NCBI GenBank assembly: GCA_964417785.1
Contig: CAYQJO010000094.1
Span: 1-15,444 of the forward strand
From: DAOTUL01 sp034437435
Lineage (GTDB): Bacteria; Chloroflexota; Anaerolineae; Aggregatilineales; Phototrophicaceae
Length of the DNA: 15,444 bases
Direction: 5' to 3'
Both the position numbers and the translations under genes were made by a program. The notes beneath the pieces were generated by a model. That model made no database searches. It was not told the origin of the DNA and saw only the letters and a list, made by a program, of their open reading frames with translations. This document shows, piece by piece, positions 1 through 6,525 of this stretch; within the stretch, counting starts at the first letter, position 1, and each line of letters starts with the position of its first letter.

Positions 1-29
1 GTATGTAGACGAGCGGGGCTAATCGAGGC

Positions 30-180
30 GTGAGCTATTACGATGACGAGGAAAACGTAGAACAGTACATCCAGATGGCAGATGGTTGAGATCATCGAGA
101 TCGAGCGGTACACGGAAATGGAGCCGGACGACTCCCTGTATGTGGTGGTGAAGCGACGACAATCCGATGTTAACGATTGA
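30..180 (+). pseudogene. Remnant of a class I SAM-dependent methyltransferase (N- and C-terminal ends joined)
   Basis: Two short peptides in different frames resemble the two ends of one methyltransferase family. From a possible GTG at 30, one frame reads VSYYDDEENVEQYIQMADG and stops at 87-89. This matches my memory of the start of a family beginning (M)SYYDDExNVExYIxMAxGYDGR. From about 85, the next frame reads EIIEIERYTEMEPDDSLYVV and ends at the TGA at 178-180. It matches the same family's C-terminus (FEVLEIERYTEMEEDDSxYVVLR). The whole SAM-binding core, expected to be well over 100 residues, is absent, and the junction near 85-87 shifts frame. I therefore read it as an internally deleted pseudogene, or as a mis-assembly that joined two ends. 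The family assignment comes from recalled motifs only. No SD at good spacing precedes the GTG. Confidence 0.5.
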
Positions 181-225
181 ATCCCTCGGACCAAACATTC
201 GCCAGTGGACCGAGGAATTCCACCC

Positions 226-1386
226 ATGCATGCCAACATCACAAAAGTCATCATCGTCAACTTTGCCCAGCGCTTTCATCTCTATATCCATGCCTATGCG
301 CTGCTCCTGGGGCAGCGTGGGCTGAATCTGCTGCAAATCAGCACCATTGAGTCGGTCGTCATCGGTATGATCTTCTTGATGGAAGTCCCCACCGGAGTCA
401 TCGCCGACCGCATCGGGCGCAAATGGTCTATCGCGGCGTCTACGGCACTCTTGATGATCGCAGAGGCGCTTTTCATCTTCGCCCAAGACTACGCCCTCTA
501 TATTTTCATCGCGCTTCTGACCGGCACCGGCTTCGCCTTCGCTTCAGGTGCGGTTGAGTCAATGGTTTACGACAGCCTGCCGCCAGATAATCGCGAGAAC
601 GCTATGAAACGGGCGATGGGGCAGGTCAACAGCATGGGCCAGATCGCCTTTTTCATCGCGCCGATCATCGGTGCCATCATCATCGGACCGGCGACGCCCG
701 ACCGTTTCGTCCTCGCCATCGCCTTGACGGCCCTGGCGTTGTTTGGCGGGCTGCTGGTCAGCCTGACACTGCAAGAACCCCCGACCGATTGGGAGACCGA
801 CAGACCGAACGCATTCGCCATCCTCCGTGATGGGGTGGCCGAACTACGCGGTAGTCCGCAGTTGCAGCGGATCGTGCTGCTGGTGGTCTTCACCACGCCT
901 TTCACCGGCACATTGATCGGTGTTCTGGCCGCGCCCTATCTGACCGAGAACAGTGTCTCGCCAACGATGATCGGCGTGGCGTTGTCGGCAGGCAGTCTGA
1001 TAGCGGCCATCACACAGCATTATGCCTACAAGGTCGAAGCATGGCTCGGCCAGGATCGGGCTATCATGGCTTTAGTGCTGCTGCCAGGGATCATGTACTG
1101 GGTGCTGGCACTGGTCGCCGGTCCGGGCCTGACACTGCTGGTGGTGATCGCCATGTACGGCACCAACGACATAAAAGCGCCGTTGTTCTCGGCCTACCAG
1201 AACACCCTCATCGGCAGCAGTCGGGCGACTGTGCTATCGCTCATCAATATGGTGGTTAACCTGTTCATCGCACTGGCGGCTCCGGTGTATGCCGCCATCG
1301 CCACACAATCGATGCCGCTGGCGTTTATGGTGATGGGCGCGGTCATTCTGGTTGCCGGATTGACGCTCCGTATACGGTCTACTTGA
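226..1386 (+). CDS. MFS transporter (12-TM type), substrate unknown
   Basis: This encodes a 386-residue integral membrane protein of the major facilitator superfamily, a secondary transporter probably driven by proton or other ion gradients. The loop after TM2 carries a clear motif A: G57-V-I-A-D61-R62-x-G64-R65-K66. The segment ASGAVESMVYDSLPPDNRE after TM4 is typical of a drug-efflux-like MFS subgroup. Hydrophobic segments continue to the C-terminus, in line with about 12 helices and the usual length of 380-420 residues. I chose the ATG at 226 because GAGG (212-215) precedes it; an in-frame GTG at 205 has no ribosome binding site. A second MFS gene follows 68 bp downstream, so the two are probably cotranscribed. 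The substrate cannot be inferred. Export of a small molecule or drug is plausible from the subgroup but unproven. Confidence 0.85.
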   Translation: MHANITKVIIVNFAQRFHLYIHAYALLLGQRGLNLLQISTIESVVIGMIFLMEVPTGVIADRIGRKWSIAASTALLMIAEALFIFAQDYALYIFIALLTGTGFAFASGAVESMVYDSLPPDNRENAMKRAMGQVNSMGQIAFFIAPIIGAIIIGPATPDRFVLAIALTALALFGGLLVSLTLQEPPTDWETDRPNAFAILRDGVAELRGSPQLQRIVLLVVFTTPFTGTLIGVLAAPYLTENSVSPTMIGVALSAGSLIAAITQHYAYKVEAWLGQDRAIMALVLLPGIMYWVLALVAGPGLTLLVVIAMYGTNDIKAPLFSAYQNTLIGSSRATVLSLINMVVNLFIALAAPVYAAIATQSMPLAFMVMGAVILVAGLTLRIRST

Positions 1387-1454
1387 GACTGGATATTGCC
1401 CGTCCGCCCGGAGCCGATTACTATCTTCTGGGTTTGAACAACAGGGGACCATTC

Positions 1455-2735
1455 ATGATCGAGGTCGAAGCGCTGACACCGCCTGCCCGCGAGCGGATTT
1501 ACCGCCGCAATTTCATCTTTTTCTTGCTCGATAACATTCTGTTCAGCGTGGCGATGAATGTCATCAGCCCCACGACGGTCATACCCGACTTCGTGCGCCG
1601 ATTGACCGACTCGGAAGTGCTGATCGGGCTGTCGGGCAGTCTGTTCAGCGTCGGTTTCACGCTGCCACAGTTGTTTGTCGCCCGTCACATCGTCGGTCAT
1701 GCCCGCAAGAAATGGTGGTTCGTCGGCCCCAATATCCCGGTTCGTTTTGTTATCCTGATCTTCGCTCTGATTACGGTGTGGCTGGGTGCCGATCGGCCCG
1801 ACCTTGTGCTGGTCGCGTTCTTTATTTGCTACAGCATCGCAGCTTTCGGCGATGGGCTGGTGGGTGTACCCTGGGCGGATATGACCGGCACCAGCCTGGA
1901 CCACCGCTGGCGAGCGCGGATGTTCGGCTTCGCGACCGCCAGCACCGGGATCATCATGCTGCTGGTCGCGCCGCTGATCGGACTCATCCTGGGTGGAACG
2001 GCGTTCCCGACCAACTATGCCATGCTGTTCGCGCTGTCGGGTGTGTTGTTCGCCGTTTCGATCCTGCCCGGATTGTTCTTCCACGAGCTTCCTGGCAGCA
2101 AAGCGGTCGATAAGCGCCCATCGCTCGGTGAATTTCTCCCCGAATTGGGCCGCGTGCTGCGTGAGGACGGGCCATTTCGGGCGTTCATTCTCGTTCGTGT
2201 CTTCACCAGCCTGTTCTTGATGGCAGCCCCATTCTACATCGGTTATGCAACAGTGGACCTGGGTCTATCGAGTGAAGTAGCCGTGCCGGTGCTGCTGGCG
2301 ATGCAAACCATCGGCAGCGTGAGCGGTGCGCTGGCTTATGCATGGATAGGCGCGAAGAACAACCTGCTGTACATCCGCATGGCGCTGATCGGTGCCGCCA
2401 TGCTGCCGGTATGTGCGCTGCTGGCGGGAGAGATCGGGCCACTGCCGTTGTATTTCGGGTTCCTGATGTCCGGACTGGCCGCCAGTGCTAATCTTATGTC
2501 CAGCTACCTGAACTGGGTCGTCAGCTATGCCCATGCCGACGACCGCCCAATTTATGTGGGGCTATCAAACACGGTGGCAGCGGTGGTCTCGCTCATCTCG
2601 CCGTTGATTGGCGGCACCATCGCCCAGACATTCGGCTATCGTCCCTTGTTCGTCGTTTCGCTGACGATGATCCTGAGCGCGTTATTCGTCACCACCCGCT
2701 TCTTACGCAATCGGCCACCGTCGCTGGTGGCATAG
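1455..2735 (+). CDS. MFS transporter, second copy of a different subgroup, substrate unknown
   Basis: This encodes a 426-residue polytopic membrane protein, again of MFS type but clearly not a duplicate of the upstream gene. It starts with a cytoplasmic stretch (IEVEALTPPARERIYRRN) before TM1. It contains the conserved-looking loop GDGLVGVPWADMTGTSLDHR before a basic RARMFG segment, as in several uncharacterised MFS families of Chloroflexota and Actinobacteria. The canonical GxxADRxGRK motif A is degenerate here (ARHIVGHARKK). The ATG at 1455 is chosen because AGGGGA (1442-1447) lies 7 bp upstream; the frame stays open upstream to a TTG that has no SD. The gene ends 6 bp before the stop codon of the convergent hydrolase gene, with no room for a dedicated terminator. 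Substrate and direction of transport are unknown. Confidence 0.8.
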   Translation: MIEVEALTPPARERIYRRNFIFFLLDNILFSVAMNVISPTTVIPDFVRRLTDSEVLIGLSGSLFSVGFTLPQLFVARHIVGHARKKWWFVGPNIPVRFVILIFALITVWLGADRPDLVLVAFFICYSIAAFGDGLVGVPWADMTGTSLDHRWRARMFGFATASTGIIMLLVAPLIGLILGGTAFPTNYAMLFALSGVLFAVSILPGLFFHELPGSKAVDKRPSLGEFLPELGRVLREDGPFRAFILVRVFTSLFLMAAPFYIGYATVDLGLSSEVAVPVLLAMQTIGSVSGALAYAWIGAKNNLLYIRMALIGAAMLPVCALLAGEIGPLPLYFGFLMSGLAASANLMSSYLNWVVSYAHADDRPIYVGLSNTVAAVVSLISPLIGGTIAQTFGYRPLFVVSLTMILSALFVTTRFLRNRPPSLVA

Positions 2736-2741
2736 GGCAGA

Positions 2742-4163
2742 CTACTGCACACCATCCATCCAGGTCGCGATGTCGTCGATCACCTGGGCGGCGACGTTGT
2801 TAGGCGTGAAGACTTCTTGCGGTGTTTGCATCCCCTCACCGGCCATGAAGAAGTGGTTGAGCACCGGGTAACTGCGCAGGGTGACATTGGGATCGTCGCT
2901 GAAGGCATTCACCCAGGCGGTGAAGTCGTCTTCCATCGTCACCTGATAGTCGCGCTCGCCCTGGAGGACAAACAGCGGCATATCAAGTGTCTGCGCGGCG
3001 GCGACGGCATCCCGGTTGAGCAGATCGTAATAGTAGGCTGACGTCGCTCCCACCATCGGATCGGTCATATCGGAGTCGGTCTCGAGTGAGCGGACGACCG
3101 CCGCCGAGATGGTGATGGTGTCAATCTGTGCCTGTTCCTGGGTGTCGATCTCGCCGTCCTGGCTGAAAAGGTAGGTATACTGGTCGGCCATCATATCCAG
3201 CAGGAAACGTGCCGGGGGAGCCAGCATGACCACACCTGCCAGTTGGGGGTCGCGGCGGGCGATGAAGGGTGCGATCTGTGCGCCCAAACTGTGACCGATC
3301 AGGAACACATCGCTCACCTCTTCGTTGCTGCGCAGCAGCGCGACCGCCGCCAGCGCATCGGCAATCACTTCATCTTCGACCGTTAACAGCGCCGGATCGG
3401 GGGCGCTTTCGGCACCATACACCAGCGTGCGCTTGTCGTAGCGCAGCACCGCAAAGCCGTTCGAGGCCAATCCCCAGGCCAGGTCTTTGTAGGTTTTGAG
3501 TACGCCGGCATCCCCATCGCGGTTGCTGGGACCGGACCCATGCACGATGACCACGCCGGGGAAGGGGCCTTCGCCGTTGGGCAGGGTGAGCGTACCGGGC
3601 AGTTCATATTCGCCACTGGTGATGGTAACTTCCGTCTCGGTGAACGTCGCCGGGGTGGCATAAGCCGGTACAGCCCACGCACTGCTCTCAAAACCCAGCA
3701 CCTCAAATTCAAACAGCAGATCGTTAATCAGGGCGTTGTAAGGGGCAAAAGCTGCCTGCGTGCCGATCTGGATCATGACGTAGGTCCGACCATCAACCAT
3801 CGTACCCTGGGATGCGATGATCTCGCCGGTGGGCAGCGCGTAGATATTCTGCGTCCAGTCGAGACCGGCAGGGGTGGTGAAGCTGTTGGTCTGGACCGGC
3901 TGGGCGTCGAAATCCGCCAGAACCTGCTGGATGGCGGTCACGATGCCGGTCTGCACGTCATCCCCATCAACCGCCAGTGCATAGATGGTCAGGCTCTCAT
4001 CCGGGCTGACGAACACCGCCATGTTTTCGGTACTGTTGTCGATCCATATGGGCGGAATGGGCAGACTGAAGGTCTGGTCGGCGTCCGTGTAACGTGGCAT
4101 ATCATCCTCCTGGGCAGCCACCAGACTGCTCGCGAGCAAAAAGACGATCAGAATAATGCGCAT
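2742..4163 (-). CDS. Secreted alpha/beta-hydrolase (serine hydrolase with N-terminal extension)
   Basis: This encodes a 473-residue exported serine hydrolase. Residues 1-17 (MRIILIVFLLASSLVAA) form a signal peptide, probably cleaved before QEDD. Residues about 25-155 make a beta-rich N-terminal domain without catalytic motifs. The catalytic alpha/beta-hydrolase domain follows, with the oxyanion-type segment H208-G-S-G, nucleophile elbow G-H-S292-L-G, an acid candidate in GERD405YQ and the histidine in NH437FF. The layout resembles COG1073 / S33-like esterases or peptidases whose strand reads VIVHGSGPSNRDGD. The ATG at 4163 is chosen because it starts the signal peptide and has AAGGA upstream. 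The frame stays open for another 67 codons, but that extension bears no signal peptide and overlaps the promoter of the divergent operon. Ester or peptide substrate is unknown. The gene is divergent from the sugar operon and could be functionally unrelated. Confidence 0.82.
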   Translation of the reverse strand: MRIILIVFLLASSLVAAQEDDMPRYTDADQTFSLPIPPIWIDNSTENMAVFVSPDESLTIYALAVDGDDVQTGIVTAIQQVLADFDAQPVQTNSFTTPAGLDWTQNIYALPTGEIIASQGTMVDGRTYVMIQIGTQAAFAPYNALINDLLFEFEVLGFESSAWAVPAYATPATFTETEVTITSGEYELPGTLTLPNGEGPFPGVVIVHGSGPSNRDGDAGVLKTYKDLAWGLASNGFAVLRYDKRTLVYGAESAPDPALLTVEDEVIADALAAVALLRSNEEVSDVFLIGHSLGAQIAPFIARRDPQLAGVVMLAPPARFLLDMMADQYTYLFSQDGEIDTQEQAQIDTITISAAVVRSLETDSDMTDPMVGATSAYYYDLLNRDAVAAAQTLDMPLFVLQGERDYQVTMEDDFTAWVNAFSDDPNVTLRSYPVLNHFFMAGEGMQTPQEVFTPNNVAAQVIDDIATWMDGVQ

Positions 4164-4292
4164 GGTTCTTTCCTTACCTGTGCAAAAGATGTCTCTAGCA
4201 TACCGCACAATCATCAATGCTGTCGGGCGTCCGTTGGTACAAACGCCGAAGTTTCCCCCCATTTCCGAATGCACCGCAATTTGATGAAGTGC

Positions 4293-4321
4293 TTGACAGT
4301 CGCCCATTTCCCGTTTATAAT
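4293..4321 (+). promoter_or_regulatory. Perfect consensus sigma70-type promoter for the transport/uronate operon
   Basis: TTGACA occupies 4293-4298 and TATAAT 4316-4321, separated by exactly 17 bp, which is the ideal vegetative promoter. Transcription would begin near 4328, giving a leader of roughly 200 nt before the ATG at 4528. A promoter this close to consensus would be strong unless repressed, which fits the repressor-like and terminator-like elements just downstream. The hexamers and spacing are directly visible; the start site and activity are inferred. Confidence 0.8.
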
Positions 4322-4336
4322 TCAGCATAGATAAAT

Positions 4337-4351
4337 CAATATTCACTATTG
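4337..4351. promoter_or_regulatory. Candidate operator palindrome just downstream of the promoter
   Basis: CAATA-TTCAC-TATTG is a perfect 5-5-5 inverted repeat placed about +10 to +24 from the predicted transcription start. That is a position where a bound repressor would block initiation or clearance. The IclR-type protein encoded in the same operon is the obvious candidate ligand-responsive regulator. The sequence is not a match to the KdgR or IclR consensus boxes I know, so the assignment is a guess from position. Confidence 0.3.
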
Positions 4352-4364
4352 TTGAAAACAGCAC

Positions 4365-4382
4365 AAGTTTATGGAAAGTTTA
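4365..4382 (+). repeat. Helically phased direct repeat AAGTTTA x2 (possible regulator binding site)
   Basis: AAGTTTA occurs at 4365-4371 and again at 4376-4382, start to start 11 bp, about one helical turn. Two protein subunits could therefore bind the same DNA face. A related GTTTACT lies at 4378-4384 and recurs exactly as the loop of the terminator-like hairpin (4427-4433). The elements sit in the transcribed leader, so they could act as DNA or RNA signals. Chance occurrence in AT-rich leader DNA is possible. Confidence 0.3.
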
Positions 4383-4413
4383 CTAACAACCCCCAGTGTA
4401 TATCTGGATAACG

Positions 4414-4456
4414 ATCACCATCGGGCGTTTACTGCCCCATGGTGATTTTTCGTTTT
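4414..4456 (+). terminator. Terminator-like hairpin in the operon leader (candidate attenuator)
   Basis: ATCACCAT (4414-4421) pairs with ATGGTGAT (4439-4446). Inside, after a single C-C mismatch, GGGC (4423-4426) pairs with GCCC (4434-4437) around a 7-nt loop, GTTTACT. TTTTCGTTTT follows directly (4447-4456). This is a classic Rho-independent terminator shape, yet it lies about 85 nt after the predicted transcription start and about 70 nt before the first structural gene, so it cannot simply end an upstream gene on this strand. A premature terminator controlling readthrough is the simplest reading. An upstream AAC-CCC stretch (4387-4393) could pair with GGG-GTT of the hairpin as a weak antiterminator, and a small CCAG/CTGG stem sits at 4393-4407. 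Confidence 0.65.
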
Positions 4457-4460
4457 GGAG

Positions 4461-4481
4461 AAGGGAGGCGCGATGGGCTGA
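4461..4481 (+). other. Two-codon mini-ORF with strong SD in the operon leader
   Basis: AAGGGAGG (4461-4468) is followed after 4 nt by ATG GGC TGA (4473-4481), a start-Gly-stop minigene between the leader terminator and the real first gene. The SD is as strong as that of the structural genes. It may be accidental, or it may place a ribosome on the leader. Nothing shows that it is used. Confidence 0.2.
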
Positions 4482-4527
4482 ACCGCAGGACTTTCCCGAA
4501 TATTTGCTGACGCATAGAGGAGATATT

Positions 4528-6441
4528 ATGTTACACAAGCGCACATTGACTTTGATCGTGCTGGCCCTTTTCGGCCTCACTATCGCCCTGGTCCCGACGC
4601 TGGCCCAGGACTACAACCAATCACCGGTGTTGGACGAACAGGTTGAATCCGGTGAACTGCCGGCAGTCGCTGACCGCCTGCCGGTCGAACCGATGGTTGT
4701 CGAGCCGCTGGAAAGCATCGGCGAATACGGTGGTACCTGGAATTTTGGTCTCAGTGGCGGCGGGGAGAACTTCTTCCTGTTCCGCACCATCGGGCATGAG
4801 CCGCTGCTACGCTGGACGCCTGAATGGGACAGCTGGACCTATAACATCGCCCAGGACCTGATTATCAGTGACGACTCGACCGAGTTCACCTTTGTGCTGC
4901 GTGAAGGCATGAAGTGGTCAGATGGCGAACCTTTCACCGCTGACGACATCATGTTCTGGTATGAAGATGTCGCCTCGAACGAGGAAATCAACCCGACGTT
5001 CCCCAATACGTTCACAACCGGTGGCGAGCCAGTCGTCGTCGAGAAGGTCGATGATTACACCGTCGTCTTCAAGTTTGCCGAACCCTATGGCTTCTTCCCA
5101 CTGCGGATGGCAATGGGCGACGGCACGGCTCCGGTCCAATACCCGCGCCATTATCTGGAGCAGTTCCACGCAAGCTATAGTGAGAACGTAGATGCTGAAG
5201 CTGAGGATGCCGGGTTTGCGAGCTGGTCGGATTACTTCCTGGCTCAGGCCGAAAACTGGTCAAACGTCGATAAACCCAATCTATATGCCTGGAAGCTGCA
5301 ACAACCCTATCCGGGTGGCGATTCGGTCATCGTTGCCGAGCGCAATCCCTACTACTGGAAGGTCGATCCCGAAGGCAACCAGCTTCCCTATATGGACCGC
5401 GTGCAGATGTTCGTGGCTGAAGAGACCGAAGCCCTGGTGCTGCGCGGCCTGAACGGTGACATCGACATGCAGGACCGCCACATCGGCAGCCTGGATAACA
5501 AACCAATCTTCTTTGACAGCCAGGAAAATGGCGATTACCGCCTGTTCAACACCGTCTCAAGCTGGGGCAATGCCTTCTGCATCTACCCCAATCTGAGCAT
5601 CCCGGACCCGGTCATCAACGAAATCTTCAACAACAGAGATTTCCGCGCCGGTCTATCACACGCCATCAACCGCCAGGAAATCATCGATCTGGTTTACCTG
5701 GGGCAGGGCATGCCATCACAATTTGCACCGCATCTGGACGGCCCGTTTGCCAACGAGCAGATGTCGTTCCAGTTCACCGAATATGACCTGGACAAAGCCA
5801 ACGAACTGCTGGACAACGTGCTGCCAGAAAAAGACGAACAGGGTTTCCGCCTGCGTCCTGATGGCGAGCGCCTGCTGATCACCACCAATGTTGCCTCTGG
5901 CTTCGCACCCGAACTGATCGACGGCATGGAAATCGTGCGCCAATACTGGGCCGAAGTCGGCGTTGATCTGAACGTTCAGGTCGTGGACCGCTCCATCCAG
6001 TGGGAGCGCAAGGCCGCCAACGAACTCGAAATCTTCGTGTGGCCCGGTGGCGGCGGTGGTGGTCTGGATGTGCTGTTGAACGTCCAGGCGTACTTCCCGG
6101 ATCGTGGTGCTGCCTTCCAGGCTCCCGCCTGGGGCGACTGGTACGCCAGTAACGGTGCCGACGGGATCGAACCACCGGAGAACGTCCGTACCATGATGGA
6201 GATGTACCGCGAACTGGTTCAGATCGCTGACCCCGACGCTCAGATCGAACTGATGAACGAGATCGTCCAGATAAGCGCCGACTGGTTCCCGCAAATCTGC
6301 ATCACAACTGCACCCGATCTGTTCGGCATCGTCAAGAACGACATGCGTAACGTGCCGGATTCGATGATCCACTCTGCGACCTATCCGAATCCTGGTCCCA
6401 CCAACCCTGAAACCTACTTCTTTGTAGGCGGCGAGGGCTAG
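4528..6441 (+). CDS. ABC transporter family 5 substrate-binding protein (probable oligosaccharide binder)
   Basis: This encodes a 637-residue extracytoplasmic solute-binding protein (SBP_bac_5 / OppA-DppA superfamily) that would deliver ligand to the permeases encoded next. Residues 1-26 form a signal peptide (K4-R5, hydrophobic core, T-L-A26 before Q27); there is no lipobox cysteine. The family signature appears as FVLREGMKWSDGEPFTADDI near residues 120-140, followed by the two-lobed body. A run of six glycines (507-512, after WP) is unusual. The protein is longer than typical DppA (about 535 residues). I chose the ATG at 4528 because AGAGGAG (4516-4522) precedes it; the open frame extends upstream to 4396 but crosses the leader hairpin. 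Family 5 binders carry peptides, but in Thermotogales and others several carry oligosaccharides. The lyase and uronyl hydrolase downstream make an oligouronide ligand the best inference. Confidence 0.88.
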   Translation: MLHKRTLTLIVLALFGLTIALVPTLAQDYNQSPVLDEQVESGELPAVADRLPVEPMVVEPLESIGEYGGTWNFGLSGGGENFFLFRTIGHEPLLRWTPEWDSWTYNIAQDLIISDDSTEFTFVLREGMKWSDGEPFTADDIMFWYEDVASNEEINPTFPNTFTTGGEPVVVEKVDDYTVVFKFAEPYGFFPLRMAMGDGTAPVQYPRHYLEQFHASYSENVDAEAEDAGFASWSDYFLAQAENWSNVDKPNLYAWKLQQPYPGGDSVIVAERNPYYWKVDPEGNQLPYMDRVQMFVAEETEALVLRGLNGDIDMQDRHIGSLDNKPIFFDSQENGDYRLFNTVSSWGNAFCIYPNLSIPDPVINEIFNNRDFRAGLSHAINRQEIIDLVYLGQGMPSQFAPHLDGPFANEQMSFQFTEYDLDKANELLDNVLPEKDEQGFRLRPDGERLLITTNVASGFAPELIDGMEIVRQYWAEVGVDLNVQVVDRSIQWERKAANELEIFVWPGGGGGGLDVLLNVQAYFPDRGAAFQAPAWGDWYASNGADGIEPPENVRTMMEMYRELVQIADPDAQIELMNEIVQISADWFPQICITTAPDLFGIVKNDMRNVPDSMIHSATYPNPGPTNPETYFFVGGEG

Positions 6442-6452
6442 ACCTCACCCCG

Positions 6453-6477
6453 GCCCCTCTCCAAATTGGAGAGGGGC
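6453..6477. repeat. REP-like intergenic palindrome after the binding-protein gene
   Basis: GCCCCTCTCC (6453-6462) and GGAGAGGGGC (6468-6477) form a perfect 10-bp stem around AAATT. It starts 11 bp after the binding-protein stop and is preceded by ACCTCACCCCG. No T tract follows, so it is not a standard terminator. Similar CCTCACCCCGGCCCCTCTCC palindromes recur between genes in many Chloroflexota genomes (recalled, not searched). Placed between a binding protein and its permease, it could protect the 3' end of the upstream mRNA and raise binding-protein levels over permease, as the malE-malF REP does in E. coli. Confidence 0.6.
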
Positions 6478-6482
6478 GTTAT

Positions 6483-6517
6483 ACACCACAGACCCATCTG
6501 TAAACACGGTGTGGAGG
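6483..6517 (+). promoter_or_regulatory. Hairpin abutting the ribosome binding site of the first permease
   Basis: ACACC (6483-6487) pairs with GGTGT (6508-6512), and inside it ACAGA (6488-6492) pairs with TCTGT (6497-6501) around CCCA. The outer strand ends exactly where the SD GGAGG (6513-6517) begins, 8 bp before the ATG. The structure may modulate translation of the permease relative to the abundant binding protein. Base pairing is visible; function is inferred. Confidence 0.35.
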
Positions 6518-6525
6518 AATAGCAG

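Noticed and set aside
1194..2084. A 296-codon minus-strand open frame
   Set aside because: It is antisense to both MFS genes, very rich in Gln/Asp/Arg/His, with no recognisable motif and no SD.
3540..4334. A 264-codon plus-strand open frame
   Set aside because: It lies antisense to the hydrolase, whose triad and signal peptide are clear; composition (Arg/His/Gly-rich) is typical of a shadow frame.
4305..4350. A minus-strand promoter for the hydrolase (TATAAA with TTGATT upstream)
   Set aside because: The spacing between the hexamers is only about 14 bp and the match is largely a by-product of the AT-rich plus-strand promoter.
4164..4364. A 67-codon N-terminal extension of the hydrolase
   Set aside because: It would place the signal peptide internally and run through the opposite-strand promoter; the ATG at 4163 has a good SD and starts the signal peptide.
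4396..4527. An upstream start for the binding protein
   Set aside because: The extension crosses the leader hairpin and has no signal-peptide character; the SD and signal peptide both fit the ATG at 4528.
5716..6372. A 218-codon minus-strand open frame
   Set aside because: It is antisense to the binding-protein gene; low-complexity His/Asp/Val composition and no family motif.
6453..6477. Rho-independent terminator after the binding protein
   Set aside because: The stem is strong but no T tract follows, and the permease genes downstream have no promoter that I can see.
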